From: Glycine soja
Lineage: Eukaryota; Streptophyta; Magnoliopsida; Fabales; Fabaceae
Length of the DNA stretch: 64,000 nt
NCBI RefSeq assembly: GCF_004193775.1
Contig: NC_041019.1
Location: forward strand, 17,455,020 to 17,519,019
Direction: 5' to 3'
The notes beneath the pieces were generated by a model, which saw nothing but the letters and a program-made list of their open reading frames with translations, was not told the DNA's origin and made no database searches. Positions 49,401 through 62,350 of this stretch are shown piece after piece. Position numbers and translations under genes: made by a program. Every line of letters starts with the position of its first letter. Positions within the stretch are counted from its first letter, which is position 1.

Positions 49401-49667
49401 CTTGGTTACCACAATGAGCCTTTCATCATGGCAGAACAAGCTAGACAAGTATTTTAAGTGCAAGACCCCTGTGATGAAAGGTGGTGCATGGTTCTGCAGG
49501 GCAAAACAATTGGTGTCAATGTAGAAGATGATGATTCATACATGGACACCTATGTTAGTCCTTTGACCGCACAAATGACTCTTAACGTTGTCGGAGAAGA
49601 AGAAGTTGACGATGTTCATGCTAATCGTAATGATCATGATGAAAGAGAATTAATTAACATCGTCTAA
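46476..49667 (+). pseudogene. TNP2-like CACTA transposase, one long exon with three stops
   Basis: One frame runs for 1,064 codons from the ATG at 46,476, broken only at 47,862 (TGA), 48,195 (TAG) and 49,455 (TAA). Domains by position: transposase-associated N-terminus (MDRSWINQSRMSPEY, residues 1-75), Transposase_21 core (about 190-400: LGLASDGMNPYG, YNLPPWLCMK, LSGYSVKGHHACLIC), DUF4218 (about 650-765: LPNKVRLAITRLCFFIHAIC) and DUF4216 (about 925-1,005: YFGFINEIWKLNY). It cuts CACTA ends. Two stops fit C/G transitions (Trp, Gln), as in methylated silent DNA. Otherwise the frame is intact, so inactivation looks recent. Confidence 0.95.
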
Positions 49668-50454
49668 TGTAATTTTCTATTTATATATTTGATTTTGCTA
49701 GATTCATTTACATAACTCATTCACATTATTCAAATTCATTAATATTTAATGGACATTTAATATGAGTCCATAAAATGGAGCAAATCAATACTACATTTCT
49801 ATTTAGAATCAATCAATACTACATTGGTTTGTGTCATTGGTTTACTAATTGCATTATTGAAAACATGCATATATTGGATGAAAGCTTTGAAAATGGAACT
49901 CATGGCAGTTCATTTTAAATTGTTGCAGGTAGTCTTCCTTCTTCAGATACTGTTCCTTCTGCGTAGCAGCTACTGCCTCAATCATCTTGTTGTTAGCTGC
50001 AGACATTGACCTTGTTGCCCACACTGCTTTTGCACTTAGGTTACTCAACACAAATCTTACTCAACATAAATGTATCCCTCATTTGGTTATTATCATCAAT
50101 GAAAATATCTAAATTGATTTTATCTTCTATGTTATTTTGGGTAGAATGATAAGAGTGGTGATAAAATAGTTATCTTCTACTTCCATCCAGTTCTTATTTG
50201 ACTTCAATTTACTCTTCTGGTGTATGAGGGAGAGAGATTCTAAGTATTTTAAAATTCATAATGAAACATGTAAACCTAAGTCTATGTTTAATTTGAGAAA
50301 TAAATTAGAAAAAAATAAAATAAAATAGTTGATAAATTTCTAAGCCTTCCAGTGTGTGTTTATTCATTTTCAGAGAACTCTGCCCATAATCCTCTCTATA
50401 TGATTTAATTCTGATTTAGTCCATTATATAGTTGTTAATTATTATTAATTTATA
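49668..50454. other. Between TNP2 and LINE remnant, nothing coding
   Basis: AT-rich 3' flank of the transposase gene. GTTGTTAGCTGCAGACATTG near 49,990 is GC-richer but holds no recognised frame. Confidence 0.4.
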
Positions 50455-50930
50455 GCAACTGGAACACCAATTCAGTCGGCCTTTTATGCTGAAGTTTTGC
50501 AGTTATTTTGGCTATTGAAACGGCTAAGGAAATGAACTTTCATCCTCTTTAATTGGATATAGATTCTTCTCTTTTTGTTCGAACCTTGTCTCATCCAGAG
50601 AGCGTCCCTTGGCCTTTGTATAATCGTTCGTTAAATTGTATTAATCTAACTAGAACTTTTAGATTTAAGATTTCTCACATTTATAAGGAGGCACACACTT
50701 GTGCACACAATGTTGCCTCTTTTGGTGCACAGTTGTTGGGTTACACTTGGTGGGATAACCCCCCTTCTTTCATTGCTCAGGAGCTCCTTAGGGATAGATT
50801 GGGGCTCCCTTCTTATAGATTTTGCTACATTTGTCATCCTTGGGTTTGACTATATGGATAAATATACTACATTGAACTTGATCACTATGCCTCCACTGAT
50901 TAGTAGTGTAATAACTTTTTCAAGACAAAA
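50455..50930 (+). pseudogene. LINE RNase H domain and 3' end
   Basis: The plus-strand frame reads TGTPIQSAFYAEVLQLFWLL, then after a break DIDSSLFVRTLSHPESVPW and FKISHIYKEAHTCAHNVASF, ending ELLRDRLGLPSYRF before a stop. This is the RVT_3/RNase H tail of plant LINEs (E of AEVL, D of DIDSS, H-N-V-A). An A-rich end follows at about 50,927-50,940. Confidence 0.75.
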
Positions 50931-52008
50931 AAGGAAAAAAATAGAAAGAAGAAAAGAAATAAGATACAGGTCTCTAATTCAGGTAGTAGTAGCATCATGA
51001 CAGTGTAAGCCTAAAGATCAAAGAATCTCATTATTTTGGTTTACTTTGATTACTGTGCTGATTCTACTAGTTCAAGACATTACTTGACTTAATATTTACG
51101 GGTACAAGGATTAGTCAGCTGTTACTTCTGTTCACATTATATGTCTTGAGTATTTTGATCAATTTGTCAAGGTTTAATAGGTCAAGTATTAAGGTATAGT
51201 TGGTTGAGTTAATGAGGAACTAAAAATAAGGAGATAAAAATTTGGAATTAAGCTTTACACTTGTTTAGTAAACCAAAAATGTGGAGTGGCTGATAATGGA
51301 ATACAACTTTTTTTTGTCTCTGGGCTAAATTTTTTTTGTCTCTCATCACCAACATGTGTAACAACGACCTTTTATGTGTGATACCCAACAACTGAAGAAC
51401 CTTAGGTGCCTTGCCGAGGTTAATTTCTTCTACTCCTACAAGACTAATATTTTTTTCTTCAACTTGATCAGGTGCCTGGATCTGATTCTTTGACAGATAG
51501 CACTATAATTACTTATTTATTTGTTTATTTTATACCCTAGTTTTTTTTTGCTTGAATCTACTCTAGAACCCATAAAATCCTAAATCCAAAATTTGCAGAC
51601 TGTTCACAGCTTGGGATTATCACTCAATATCAACAATTAAACACCATGGTCTTAAATGCTCTAATCTGCACAATATATTTTTGATAAGTAACATGATATA
51701 TCATATCAGAAGTCAATTCAATACCAAACTCAAGAATTTCCCATGCTATATTCCCAGCTTAGTGCCACGAGTACACACCCATGAAAAGAAACTAATGGCA
51801 AATGGACTAAATTGTGAATACTTCACATTATCAATAGAAGTAGAAAATAAAGAACACAAATATATGTATGAGAATCTTTATTCTTCAGCTAATAATCAAA
51901 CTGGTAAACAGATTTAACCATAGTGTTGTCATATTGATCTAGCATTCTAGCCATAATACAATGTTGCATGTAACCCTTTGACCTAGCTTCTTCTCTTCTT
52001 GCCTTTTA
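50931..52008. other. No gene recognised
   Basis: T-rich sequence with scattered short frames. The end borders the berberine-bridge-like fragment. Confidence 0.4.
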
Positions 52009-53055
<1,047 letters not shown>

Positions 53056-53974
53056 CAACTCATGTTTGTCAACAGTTTCATCATCCACCACCCTTACCTT
53101 CTTTGGCTTCTCACGTTTATTGTTGTTAAACCCATATTTATGCCCTCCTCCCTTCATGTCTTGTTTTATCACAACTTTAGACGAATCTCCTATCTTCAGC
53201 ACAGTTGAATCTCCTGTCTTATTCTCCAATGACACACTTTGATGGCGTGTATCTCTTTTCTTCATATGTTCTAGTGCTTCAGCTTCAGAATGCATAAACC
53301 AATATGAACTTTCCAGTGATCACCAAAGGCTTCTGCATCAGCATTGACACTCTCCGCCCTCTTTGGTTTATGCTTCTATTCTGCATTCCCTACTTCCTCG
53401 TTATAAATCTGAGATTTATTACAGGTTACACTATAACAATCAGCACCAATCCGTGGTTCTTCCTCGTCTACCAGCTCAATATATTTCCTTTCAACTTTTG
53501 TTTTGTAAATTACAGTGTAGTTTACAAAAGCAAAGATGAAAGGAAAGATATTGAATTGGTAGAGGAGGAAGAGCCACAGATTGGTGCTGATTGTTCTAGT
53601 GCAACCTCTAATAAATCTGAGATTTATAAGGAGGAACCAAGGAATGCAGCACAAAAGCATAAACCAAAGAGGGTGGAGAGTGTCAATGCTGATGCAGAAG
53701 CCTTTGGTGATCACTGGAAAGTTTAGATTGATTTATGCATTTTGAAGCTGAAGCACTAGAACATATGAAGAAAAGAGATACAGACCATCAAAGTGTGTCA
53801 TCGGAGAATAAGATAGGAGATTGAACTGTGCTGAAGACAGGAGATTTGGCTAAAGTTGTGATAAAACAAGACATGAAGGGAGGAGAGCATAAATATGGGT
53901 TTAACAATAATAAACATGAGAAGCCAGAGAAGGTAAGGGTGGTGGATGATTAAACTGGCGACAAACATGAGCTG
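53056..53974. repeat. Large palindrome: inverted repeat with 459-bp arms and almost no spacer
   Basis: The arm 53,056-53,514 is repeated in reverse complement at 53,517-53,974, roughly 90 percent similar by eye. The arms meet at a centre near 53,515 (TGTAAATTACAG/TGTAGTTTACA). Each arm encodes, outward from the centre, the same Glu/Lys-rich peptide (YKSKDERKDIELVEEEEPQI, then KHKPKRVESVNADAEAFGDH, then ALEHMKKRDT). It is therefore an inverted duplication of part of a gene I do not recognise. Transcription from either side would give a very long perfect-type hairpin RNA. Confidence 0.9.
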
Positions 53975-54404
53975 TTTGAAGTCCTAGCGATGCCATGTAC
54001 ATGTGTATTTTTTAAGGTCTTCATGTCATTCCTTCCTCGAGAGTTTGAAGTACTGTTCTGAATGATTTGTGTACAATTCCAAAAATCTAAGAAAACTTTG
54101 CTTGCATTGACCCCACTTTGACATCCTTTAAATCCCATGGAAATGTAGCTTTCAGTGCACACTATGTAATCTTCACCTGTCTACGATTATTGTTATTTGT
54201 GCTACACAGTAATTTTCTTTCATGTGTTGAAACAAATTTAAAACACAAGTATCACAACATATCATCAACTTGAATTTATCAGACTTTTCATTTATCAGAC
54301 ATTTTCACTACTATTACATCTTATCTTGTTGTGAATCATAATTAAAAACCACAAGTAAATCACTTATGACTTATCCTCTTTTGATTAATCCTTTTTTGAA
54401 AGCA
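53975..54404. other. Spacer before the second direct-repeat copy
   Basis: No coding signal is seen. Confidence 0.4.
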
Positions 54405-54575
54405 CACACAGACACACACACACACACACACAGAGGAAGACACACATACACACCTACAATAATAAAGCATGACCACCCCTGAACCCCACTATTCCAGATT
54501 ACTTACATAAAGAACTGTTGATGTTGATAATTGTCTGTAATCAAAATTAAAATTTTGTATGTTGTTGTATGTTAT
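54405..54575 (+). repeat. Copy 2 of the direct repeat, upstream of the second CACTA gene
   Basis: Same block order as 45,880-46,025 (CA run, CTACAATAATAAAGCAT, TTACATAAAGAACTGTTGATG, TTGTCTGTAATC, TTTTGTATGTTGTTGTATGT). It ends 13 bp before the start codon at 54,589. Confidence 0.85.
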
Positions 54576-54588
54576 TGTATAAAGGATC

Positions 54589-57500
54589 ATGGCTTCTCCA
54601 CCTGCCTCCCCTCCTCCTCCTCCTCCTCTTCCTCTTTCTCCTCCTCCTCCTCCTCCTTTTGCTCTTTCGGACGCATCAGCTTCGCCGTCTGCCGTGAAGC
54701 GGACATGCAAAACCTCACGTCTATGATCGTTGTCTACTAGACCACCTGGTGCTGAGAGACCAGTGGTCCATGTAGATCCTGCTACCGGCAAGGCCGATGG
54801 TCCCCACAAGAAGAAATTAAGGACATATTTGGGGATTGTGGCACGTGATAAGGTGGACGTCACCTACGAGAATTGGAAGGAGGTCCCTACTGCTCAGAAG
54901 GACCTGATTTGGGAGGATATTCAGGTATTTTCCTTTTCTTATTTGATTTTGTTTAATTAAAATCCAAAATATACATTATTGTAACAAATAAACTTTATTT
55001 GATGTTGTCAGACGAAATTTGATATCCCAGAGGCTTCTGACAGTAGGACGAAAAGGAAGTTACTTCAGACCGTGGGGGAGAGATGGAGGCAGTTTAAATA
55101 AGACCTCACGAGGAAATGGGCCCTTGCAGCCGATTAGGATGGTGCGGAGGACACTGTTTGTGAGAAATACGACATTAGCAAGGAAAAATGGGCCCAGTTT
55201 TGCCAAACTCGCAGAAACCCTTCTTGGGAGGTATGTTCCTTGCCATTTAAGTTGTTTTCCAAAAAAACATTAACTTGTTATACTTCATTCTAGCAATTTG
55301 AAACATTATTGTTTTTTTTTGCAGGATGTGCGCAAAGAGGCACAGGCCATCCAGAAGCAGAACATTGCCCCCCATGTTCTGTCTCATGGGGTTATGACTA
55401 TTTAGAGCAGAAGCTCTTGGCTGAGAAGACCAAGAAGAAGCTACAGGAAGCTGCACAGTCAGGAAGCATTGATGGCATCATCGACCCTCCAGCCCTGGTC
55501 AGACGCCACGTGAAGTGGAAGATGGCCTGCACGAAGAAAACAGGGGAGATGACGACTAAGGCCGCAAAGGAAATCGCTGAGAAGATCGTAAGTCATTTTC
55601 AACTAAGCATTAGAATTATATTTCATTATTTTGTTAATGTCATGTACAACTGTGTTTTCTGTGCAAGATTCCTTTGAGGAGTAGGCGACACAGGGATCTT
55701 TCATTCCCCATGGACGTCAGGATGTTCTCGTCGCTGCTATTGGACGTCCAGAGCACCCTGGACGTGTCCGTGCTGCTGGAGCTGGTGTCACGATCAAGTA
55801 GTACTTTGGATCGGTTCCACGGACGTCCTGCAGCTCTTCCTCCCTGCCTCCTGAAGAATTGCAGCAGCTGACTCAGCAAATCAGGGACCAGCTAGAGGAG
55901 TCAATCATAGAAAAAGTGACGCTGCAGCTCATGGCAACCTTCAGCCAGATGCAATCCCAGATTCAGTCCCAGATGCAATCTCAGGGACTTGCACTACCTC
56001 CCGATCCTCTGGTTGGTCCCTTCGGTCCTCGAGTAAGCACAAAGGGGAGTTGTGTTGATCCCTCAGGAAACGATCCTGAGATGGGTGACTCCGATAGGTG
56101 CGGCTTGTACATCGAAGCAGATCTTGCCCGTGGTTGCCCTAGGGAGAGTTTATGAGGGATCCACTGTTGTTCATAACACTCCTTTGTTGCCTGGCCAAGT
56201 AAAGGTGGATGTGGAGGAGGTTACAGATGCAGATGCTCCAGTTCCTGTACCCACTGATGAGGTTTCCTTAGTGGGGCAGGCACTTCACACCTTTCTTGCT
56301 TGGCCGACACATCTGGTCAAGTCTTTATCACAGCAGGTACTTTACTCTTACTATATGTTTCTTATTTTTAAATTAATTCATTCAGCGTGCCTCAAATTAG
56401 GCCATTTTACTTTGTTTCATGAACAGGTAGTTGTGTCTCCGGCAAAACCACCTCCGAAGCCTGATTCGAAAGTTGATGATCCGCTTTATCTGATGACATT
56501 GACCATCCCAGAGCTTTTCTTGAGGCCTTATCAGGTTACATGGGATGCCACCGTGTTCGGGGTCTTTAATCCAGATTTCCCGCTCTACATAAAGCACGAA
56601 GACCTCTCTAAAATCGCACACGGTGGTCAATGTCTCAGCATTTCAGTGTTACAGTTGTGGATTCTGTAAGTTATTTTATATTACTTTTAATTACCTAAGT
56701 TATTGGTTTGAATTCATAAATATTTAACTTTGACTTAACATAAACAGGCATCTCATTGATACAAGTATGCGAGTGGGGAATTCTGATATCTATGGATTCC
56801 TCGAGCCACAGTCCATTCAGAGGTCTGGCCAATCACAGTTTGAGTCTGAAAGTTACATAAAGACTTGGATGCAGAGTTCAAAACGCAATGTCTATCTTGG
56901 AGCCTACCTAAATAGGTAAGTCACACAAAATAACTGAATTTAATTAATGTTTACTAATATACTAACCCATATTCGTCTCCACTGCAGCGGACACTGGCAG
57001 ATGGTGGTCATCCTGCCCAAGGAACACCTAGTTGTCTGGTTTTGTTCATTGCATAACAGGCCAGACAACTACCTTAAGGGAATTATTAATAGGTTAATGT
57101 TCTTTTCAATACATTTGCATTGAAATACCTCAACGTACAACACCAATTTTTAATTGTTACTCACATGAAATAGTGCTTTAAAAGGTCTTGATGATGCTCC
57201 ACAGCCTAAATCAAAGGCTCCTACTAGGTGGATTGTCGTCAAGGTACTTCAGTTACATAAAACTTCCAGTTATATATATTTCTTATGTGTCTATACACTA
57301 GTTGTTTAATTAATATCCAAATTTCATTATGTATTTAGTGTAATAGACAAAAAGGAAGTACTAAGTGCGGCTACTATGTCATGCACTGGATGTCCACCAT
57401 CATTTTAGGAACTTTTAGGAATAATTGGGAAGCGGTACGCTTATTTCAAACAAATTCAATTTTTTATAATTTGTATTACATTATTAACTTATTATGATTT

Positions 57501-57610
57501 ATTTCTTCATGCAGTATTTTAACGATCCTAAACTATTGGAGCCAGAGAGATTAAAGGTGTTGCGGATCCAGTGGGCACAATATTATCTCCGAGTTAGAGA
57601 TCAGACCTAG
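54589..57610 (+). pseudogene. Second CACTA gene: plant transposase (Transposase_24-like) plus Ulp1-like domain
   Basis: Likely exons: 54,589-54,924, 55,012-55,230, 55,325-55,587, about 55,668-56,336, 56,427-56,665, 56,758-56,915, 56,998-57,092, 57,174-57,243, 57,339-57,434, 57,515-57,610. After a poly-Pro start, RTYLGIVARDKVDVTYENW to NPSWE matches En/Spm-type plant transposase domains. A QMQSQIQSQMQSQ coil follows. The last six exons form a Ulp1/C48 peptidase-like fold with GHWQMVVI (His) and TKCGYYVMHWM (Cys). Stops lie near 54,723 (TGA), 55,097 (TAA) and 55,136 (TAG), and in exon 4 (TAG at 55,681). The exon 4 acceptor is shifted by one base. Such fusions are usual in soybean CACTA elements. 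Confidence 0.85.
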
Positions 57611-57869
57611 GATTTACATACATTAACTTTAGCTTAGTTTACTTTGGTTTAACATTTTTGACATTTCTTATGTAATTTGAACATTGAATTCATTTGTTGA
57701 TTGTTCTTTATGATAAATGAATTATTCGATGTTTATTATGATTAAAACTGCTTAAAAGCAGAATAAAATATTTATTTGCTGTGAATTGGGTCTGAAATTG
57801 TATTTTACAGGTACAATTTTGGGTTGATTGTAAAAACAGAAAGTTTATATAAAAAAAAAAACTTGAAAA

Positions 57870-58500
57870 CAACATCGGTTATTAACAAAAACCGATGTTA
57901 ATATAGTAAACAACATCAGTTATTTAGAAAAATCGATGTCCACATGAACCTTAACATCGGTTATAATAGAAAACCGATGTTAACGTTTGTATATTAACAT
58001 CAGTTATAATAGAAAATCGATGTTAGCGTTTGTATTAACATCGGTTATTTGTAAATAACCGATGTTAACATTTGTATATTAACATCGGTTATTTGTAAAT
58101 AACTGATGTTATATACAAAGAACTACACCAAATAAGTGTATGCATCATCAACGTTGACATCAGTTTTCAACTGAAACCGATGTTAATGTAATACATTAAC
58201 ATCGGTTTTGGTAGGAAACCGATGTTAATTAATTACATTAACATCGGTTTTTCTAGAAAACCAATGTCAATATACAATATTAACATCAGTTATACTACAA
58301 AATCGATGTCAACGTTCATCATGCATACACTTTTTTTGCTGTAGTTCATTGTGTTTAACATCGGGTATTTAGAAAACCGATGTTATCATATTTATGTTAA
58401 CATCGGTTTTCCATAACCGATGTTAACAATGATACATTCAACATCGGCACTTTCAACATCGGTTTTAGAACCGATGTAGAATGCCCTAAATAATCGATGT
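57870..58500. repeat. Right subterminal repeats of the inner CACTA element
   Basis: A dozen or so hairpin units of TTAACATCGGTTATTTGTAA and its complement occur. They are the same family as at 37,790-38,115 but a longer array. Confidence 0.9.
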
Positions 58501-58523
58501 TGAAAGTGTAATTTCTAATAGTG

Positions 58524-59831
58524 TCATTTACTTCAAGTGATCCATTTCCTTTCACTAGGTTCCAAGAAAATAATGAAGAAAAAAAAGATATTTTTTGCCT
58601 TTTAATTTGATCTCGTTTAGATAAAAAAAAAAATTGAAGAAATGATAAGAAAATGAGGGAACTAATATGTTTCAAAGTTCATTTTTATCTCTCTTATAAT
58701 ATTAGTGAATTTGGAGAAAATAGGAACAATAATTTATAAATTTAAGATTAAATCTTTTGAATATTACCTGAATTTAATCTTTGAAGAAAATAATTTTTAT
58801 CAAATATTATTTACTTTTCAAACAAATTTTAAATTAATTAGAATCTCATGAACAAGAAAATTAAGAAAAAAAATTATAAATTTATAACTAATGTTTGGCC
58901 TTGCTTCACTAAGCCCAAACTAGTAACCACCCATATTAACACCTATCAGAGAGTGGGCTGATGGTTATTAGTATTATCTCAGATAAAAAGCGAAATTTAT
59001 TGACACCCTTAATTAGCTACATACTCTTCCCTGCACATAATATACATAATATTAAAGAAGACGAAAAATGCTTTAATTCTTAACATGAATTCATGCGATA
59101 GACCAAAACCAAAATATGAAGACATGAGTAAGACTAGGAGCAGCGCAGAGTAGGTTCAAACATTTCTCTTTCAGATTTTAAAAATGATTTATGTTAGTGA
59201 TCAATCGTGAAGTAAAAATAGTTCATTATATAAAAGAAAGAGAGTTAGAGAAGAGCAAATATAAATACACCTATTTATACGAGTTTGAATATATTTTGCA
59301 AAAAAGAAAAAACAAGATAACTAGCTAGAAAAATCAAACAATTTCACTACCGATACTAGTGAAATAAAGAAAGGAACGGATTGGATTATGGGATAGAAAC
59401 CTCTTATTAACAAATAAGCAAAATGCTTCAATTAACACACTAGGTAAAAATTCCCTTAACACAATCACGACAAAGAAATGCCTATAATCTTCAAGCACTG
59501 AAACAACGTCCAACAACCACCAAAAATTAAGGTTATTACAACAATTGAAATTAAATTAAACGTGGAGCTAACCGATCAAACACAGGCTTACAATGAAAAT
59601 TATTCCATGAACAAAGATTCTAATGCATTTTCTTGACCATTAAGATAATAGTTTTACTTTTAATTCTATGAGCCCATCAATATATATTAACCCTTTTATA
59701 AACAATGGAGGTATAAAAAATGACGCCTAGAAAAACATAAGATTAAATATAAGCCGTGTTTTAAAGAATAGATAGAGAAATACCAATCACAATTGCATTC
59801 ACATGGAAACAAAACAAGGGAAGAGGAAAAC
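58524..59831. other. Outer CACTA interior, no gene recognised
   Basis: Begins with the TCA duplication. AT-rich; no conserved frame before the XRCC1 exon. The region just before it may be its intron. Confidence 0.4.
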
Positions 59832-60020
59832 CTTGGACACGATGGTTCCACAATCAGCTTCAACTTGTCTAAACTTAGGGGTATTTGGAAAAGCACAAAC
59901 CAAGAGAGTGCAATTAGAGTTCCAATCAAGCTTATATTCTGCTCCCATTTCCATAGCTCGTGGCCTCAACATGCCCCTCTCCGGATTCACAAACCCCGAA
60001 AGCACAAAAACCACCCCTTC
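59832..60020 (-). pseudogene. XRCC1-like BRCT exon, captured fragment
   Basis: The minus-strand exon, with a TGTGGACAG acceptor and GTTTTC donor, reads GVVFVLSGFVNPERGMLRPR, then AMEMGAEYKLDWNSNCTLLV and CAFPNTPKFRQVEADCGTIV. This is the N-terminal half of the BRCT domain of plant XRCC1, a scaffold of single-strand break and base-excision repair. The frame is open and the splice sites are intact, but the preceding and following exons are missing. It lies in the right flank of the outer CACTA element, on the same strand as its NAA15 and NRG2-like fragments. Confidence 0.8.
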
Positions 60021-60299
60021 CTGTCCACAAACCAGTAGTTAAATTAATGAACTCAATCAAACATTCAACAACAATGCAAGCAAAAAGGCCCTAAGGCGCC
60101 ATGCAGTGTTTGTGTTTTATAATCAGATTGATGATTATTTAACTAAAATCTAAAAATTGTATTTGTGTTTTATAAAAGAGAATTCAAATCCTCAAGTACT
60201 TATAAGCATACACCTACTTTTTCTTTCCTGCCAATATTTTTTTTTTCTTCTATTCTTCTATTTTTTAGTTCTTATATTAATTTCTTCTCTCTATAAAAT

Positions 60300-60535
60300 A
60301 AGGTGGAACCATAATGAAGGCGAGGTTAAGGGGTACTTGAGGAACTACTCTGAAAAAGGTACGATGGCTACAATCATCATCCTGTTGCGGCGAGTGAGTT
60401 CCACGCGATGACAAGCGACTCAGACTATTCCTCTGTTATCGATCTGAACCATAATGAAGGCGAGGTTAAGGAGAACGGTTCTGGAATCTTCGATCTGGAC
60501 CTTAACCATCCTCCTCCACATGAGATCGCTTGATC
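60300..60535 (+). other. Duplicated short coding-like segment with DLNHPPP motif
   Basis: The phrase ACCATAATGAAGGCGAGGTTAAGG occurs at 60,307 and 60,448. The plus strand between reads SDSDYSSVIDLNHNEGEVKE, then IFDLDLNHPPPHEIA and a stop at 60,531. LDLN is the core of EAR-type repression motifs, but the segment is too short to name a gene. Confidence 0.4.
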
Positions 60536-60639
60536 CAAATTCGCATAATGAAAGCATTTTGTATAATATATTTTATTAATTTAGAAGGAAAACTGAAATA
60601 AATAAAATAATTAAAAATTTTATAACTTCGAATCAAATG

Positions 60640-60858
60640 CGGTTTTTAAAAACCGTAGTAGTTAGGTGGACTAAAAAAGACGGTTTTTATAAAACCTCCT
60701 TTGTAACATTCACATCGAAGGAGGTTTTGTAAAAGCCGCCATAATTGGATTAAAAAAATTTGCTTTATTTTCAAAAATGTCACTGTATCATTTATTACAT
60801 CGATTTTTTTATAATCGATGTAGATAAGGCGACGTGAAAATGCACTTTTGTAATAGTG
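60640..60858. repeat. Right subterminal region of the outer CACTA element
   Basis: Hairpin units GCGGTTTTTAAAAACCG, GACGGTTTTTATAAAACC and CATCGATTTTTTTATAATCGATG lead to the terminus TTTTGTAATAGTG at 60,858. Confidence 0.75.
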
Positions 60859-61029
60859 TTTTATGGATTTTAATTGTAATATTTAGTTTCCTTAATTTTA
60901 TAAATTGGTAATTTTGGCCCTCCTGATAGATTGTTAACAAATAATTCTCATAATTTTTTCCCTCTAGGTACATAATAAACTTCAACAAATTGTTGAAATT
61001 CTAACTCCTTTATACCTTTGATTTCTTAG

Positions 61030-61456
61030 AAACTTATGTTGCAGCCAGCCTTAGTGGCAACAAAGGTGGTATGTTTAACTCTCACAATTTCTTCTGATGA
61101 GGTCAAAGATGATGAAGAATATGAAGAGATTCTTGATGATATGAGAAAGGAGTGCTCCAAATTTGGTAATTTTTTATTTAGTTTGCTTGTCTCACTATGA
61201 AGTGTGAACTAATATTAATTTGCTGTGTTATTTTTTTACAACCAATTTGTAGTCCCACATTCTCATAGAGAATCAGGCCTAACTTACAGACTGAAGTCTC
61301 TATAACCTTTTTCCTCGCATGCTTGTTCATTGCATGTCTATGAAAATTTATTTGCATATTTCATTGTTTTTGTTTTCACTTTATGCAGGTACTTTGGTGA
61401 ATGTTGTGATCTCACGACCACCGCCTGATGGTGAACCTGCCGTTGGATTTGGAAAG
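61030..61456 (+). pseudogene. U2AF65 C-terminal UHM exons
   Basis: Exon 61,030-61,165 reads LMLQPALVATKVVCLTLTIS, then DDEEYEEILDDMRKECSKFG. Exon 61,389-61,456 reads TLVNVVISRPPPDGEPAVGFG. Borders are AG/GT and the codon split (G|GT) is correct. This is the start of the U2AF-homology motif that contacts SF1. The last exon is absent; an AGPase exon follows instead at 61,621. Same strand and later in the gene than the U2AF fragments at 29.7-30.1 kb. Confidence 0.85.
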
Positions 61457-61620
61457 GTGTGTTGTTGACATATTCTAGAAATTACGAGTATGAACTAGTC
61501 CTGCAAACTTGCAGGTCCAAATATTTAAAATTATATGTTGTATTGTGGCATAATAATGTGATCATAATATATTTATCTCTACTCTCAGTTTAATCATGTT
61601 TTCTTGCTGCTTCTCTGTAG

Positions 61621-61812
61621 CAAGTAGATACCTCTGTGCTCGGGTTGCCACCCCATGAAGTAAAAAGGTCACCATATATTGCATCTATAGGGGTTTATGT
61701 ATTCAAGATAGATGTTTTACTCAGGCTTCTGAAATGGAGATATCCTACACCCAACGACTTTGGATCTGAAATCATTCCTACAGTTGAGGGAAAATAATGT
61801 CCATGTAAGAGA
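61621..61812 (+). pseudogene. ADP-glucose pyrophosphorylase large subunit, later exon
   Basis: After a TCTGTAG acceptor the frame reads [20 protein letters not shown], then [20 protein letters not shown] and FGSEIIPTV, matching AGPase (MQVDTxx[24 protein letters not shown]). A frameshift near 61,789 follows. The exon between SCAAVDE (29,377) and this one is missing, and U2AF exons stand in its place. Confidence 0.85.
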
Positions 61813-61924
61813 AATTGCACTAAACATATCTCCTTTCAAATGTTTGATCTAGAAGAAGTCTTATCTTACATTTACAAGGAAATAATCACTCCTTTAATGA
61901 GGTAATAATACAAGTTGAATGTCT

Positions 61925-62350
61925 ACTGCCGTTTTTCAAGTGTATTTTTTCACCGATTTATTTTATTTTAAAATTTATTATTAAATAGCGATCAAATTGT
62001 ATTTTTAATTTATTTTATATTTAAGAATCAAATATTAAATAGTGACTGCATTAGTGACCGAATAAGATTTTAAATTAAATTTACATTTAAAATAATTAGT
62101 AATTAGCGACCGAATTGGCCACCTTGGTCCAACCAAAGTAGCAACCAAACATGCAACGACTGAATTGTAGGTACTTGTGATTAACTATTTTAGTCACTAA
62201 ATAGCGATCGAAGTTCTATTGGATTGCTTAGGGCTTAGCGAGTAGGATTTTTGCGACACTCATAATTCAGTCGCTATCAGTTTTAGTGACCGAATTTGAT
62301 GATTTAGAGACCAAGTTTATCGGTCGCTAAATTATGTTTTTTGTTTAGTG
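61925..62350. mobile_element. Right end of a third CACTA-type element
   Basis: Subterminal copies of TTAGCGACCGAATT and its complement (TCGGTCGCTAAA) fill this stretch. It ends TTTTTTGTTTAGTG at 62,350, whose complement is CACTAAACAAAAAACAT, a CACTA-like terminus. The left partner is not recognisable in this window. The AGPase exon lies immediately inside it, so this element could be the carrier of the plus-strand gene fragments. Confidence 0.65.

Noticed and set aside
54489..54863. Minus-strand Gly-rich frame
   Set aside because: Antisense of the Pro-rich start of the second CACTA gene.
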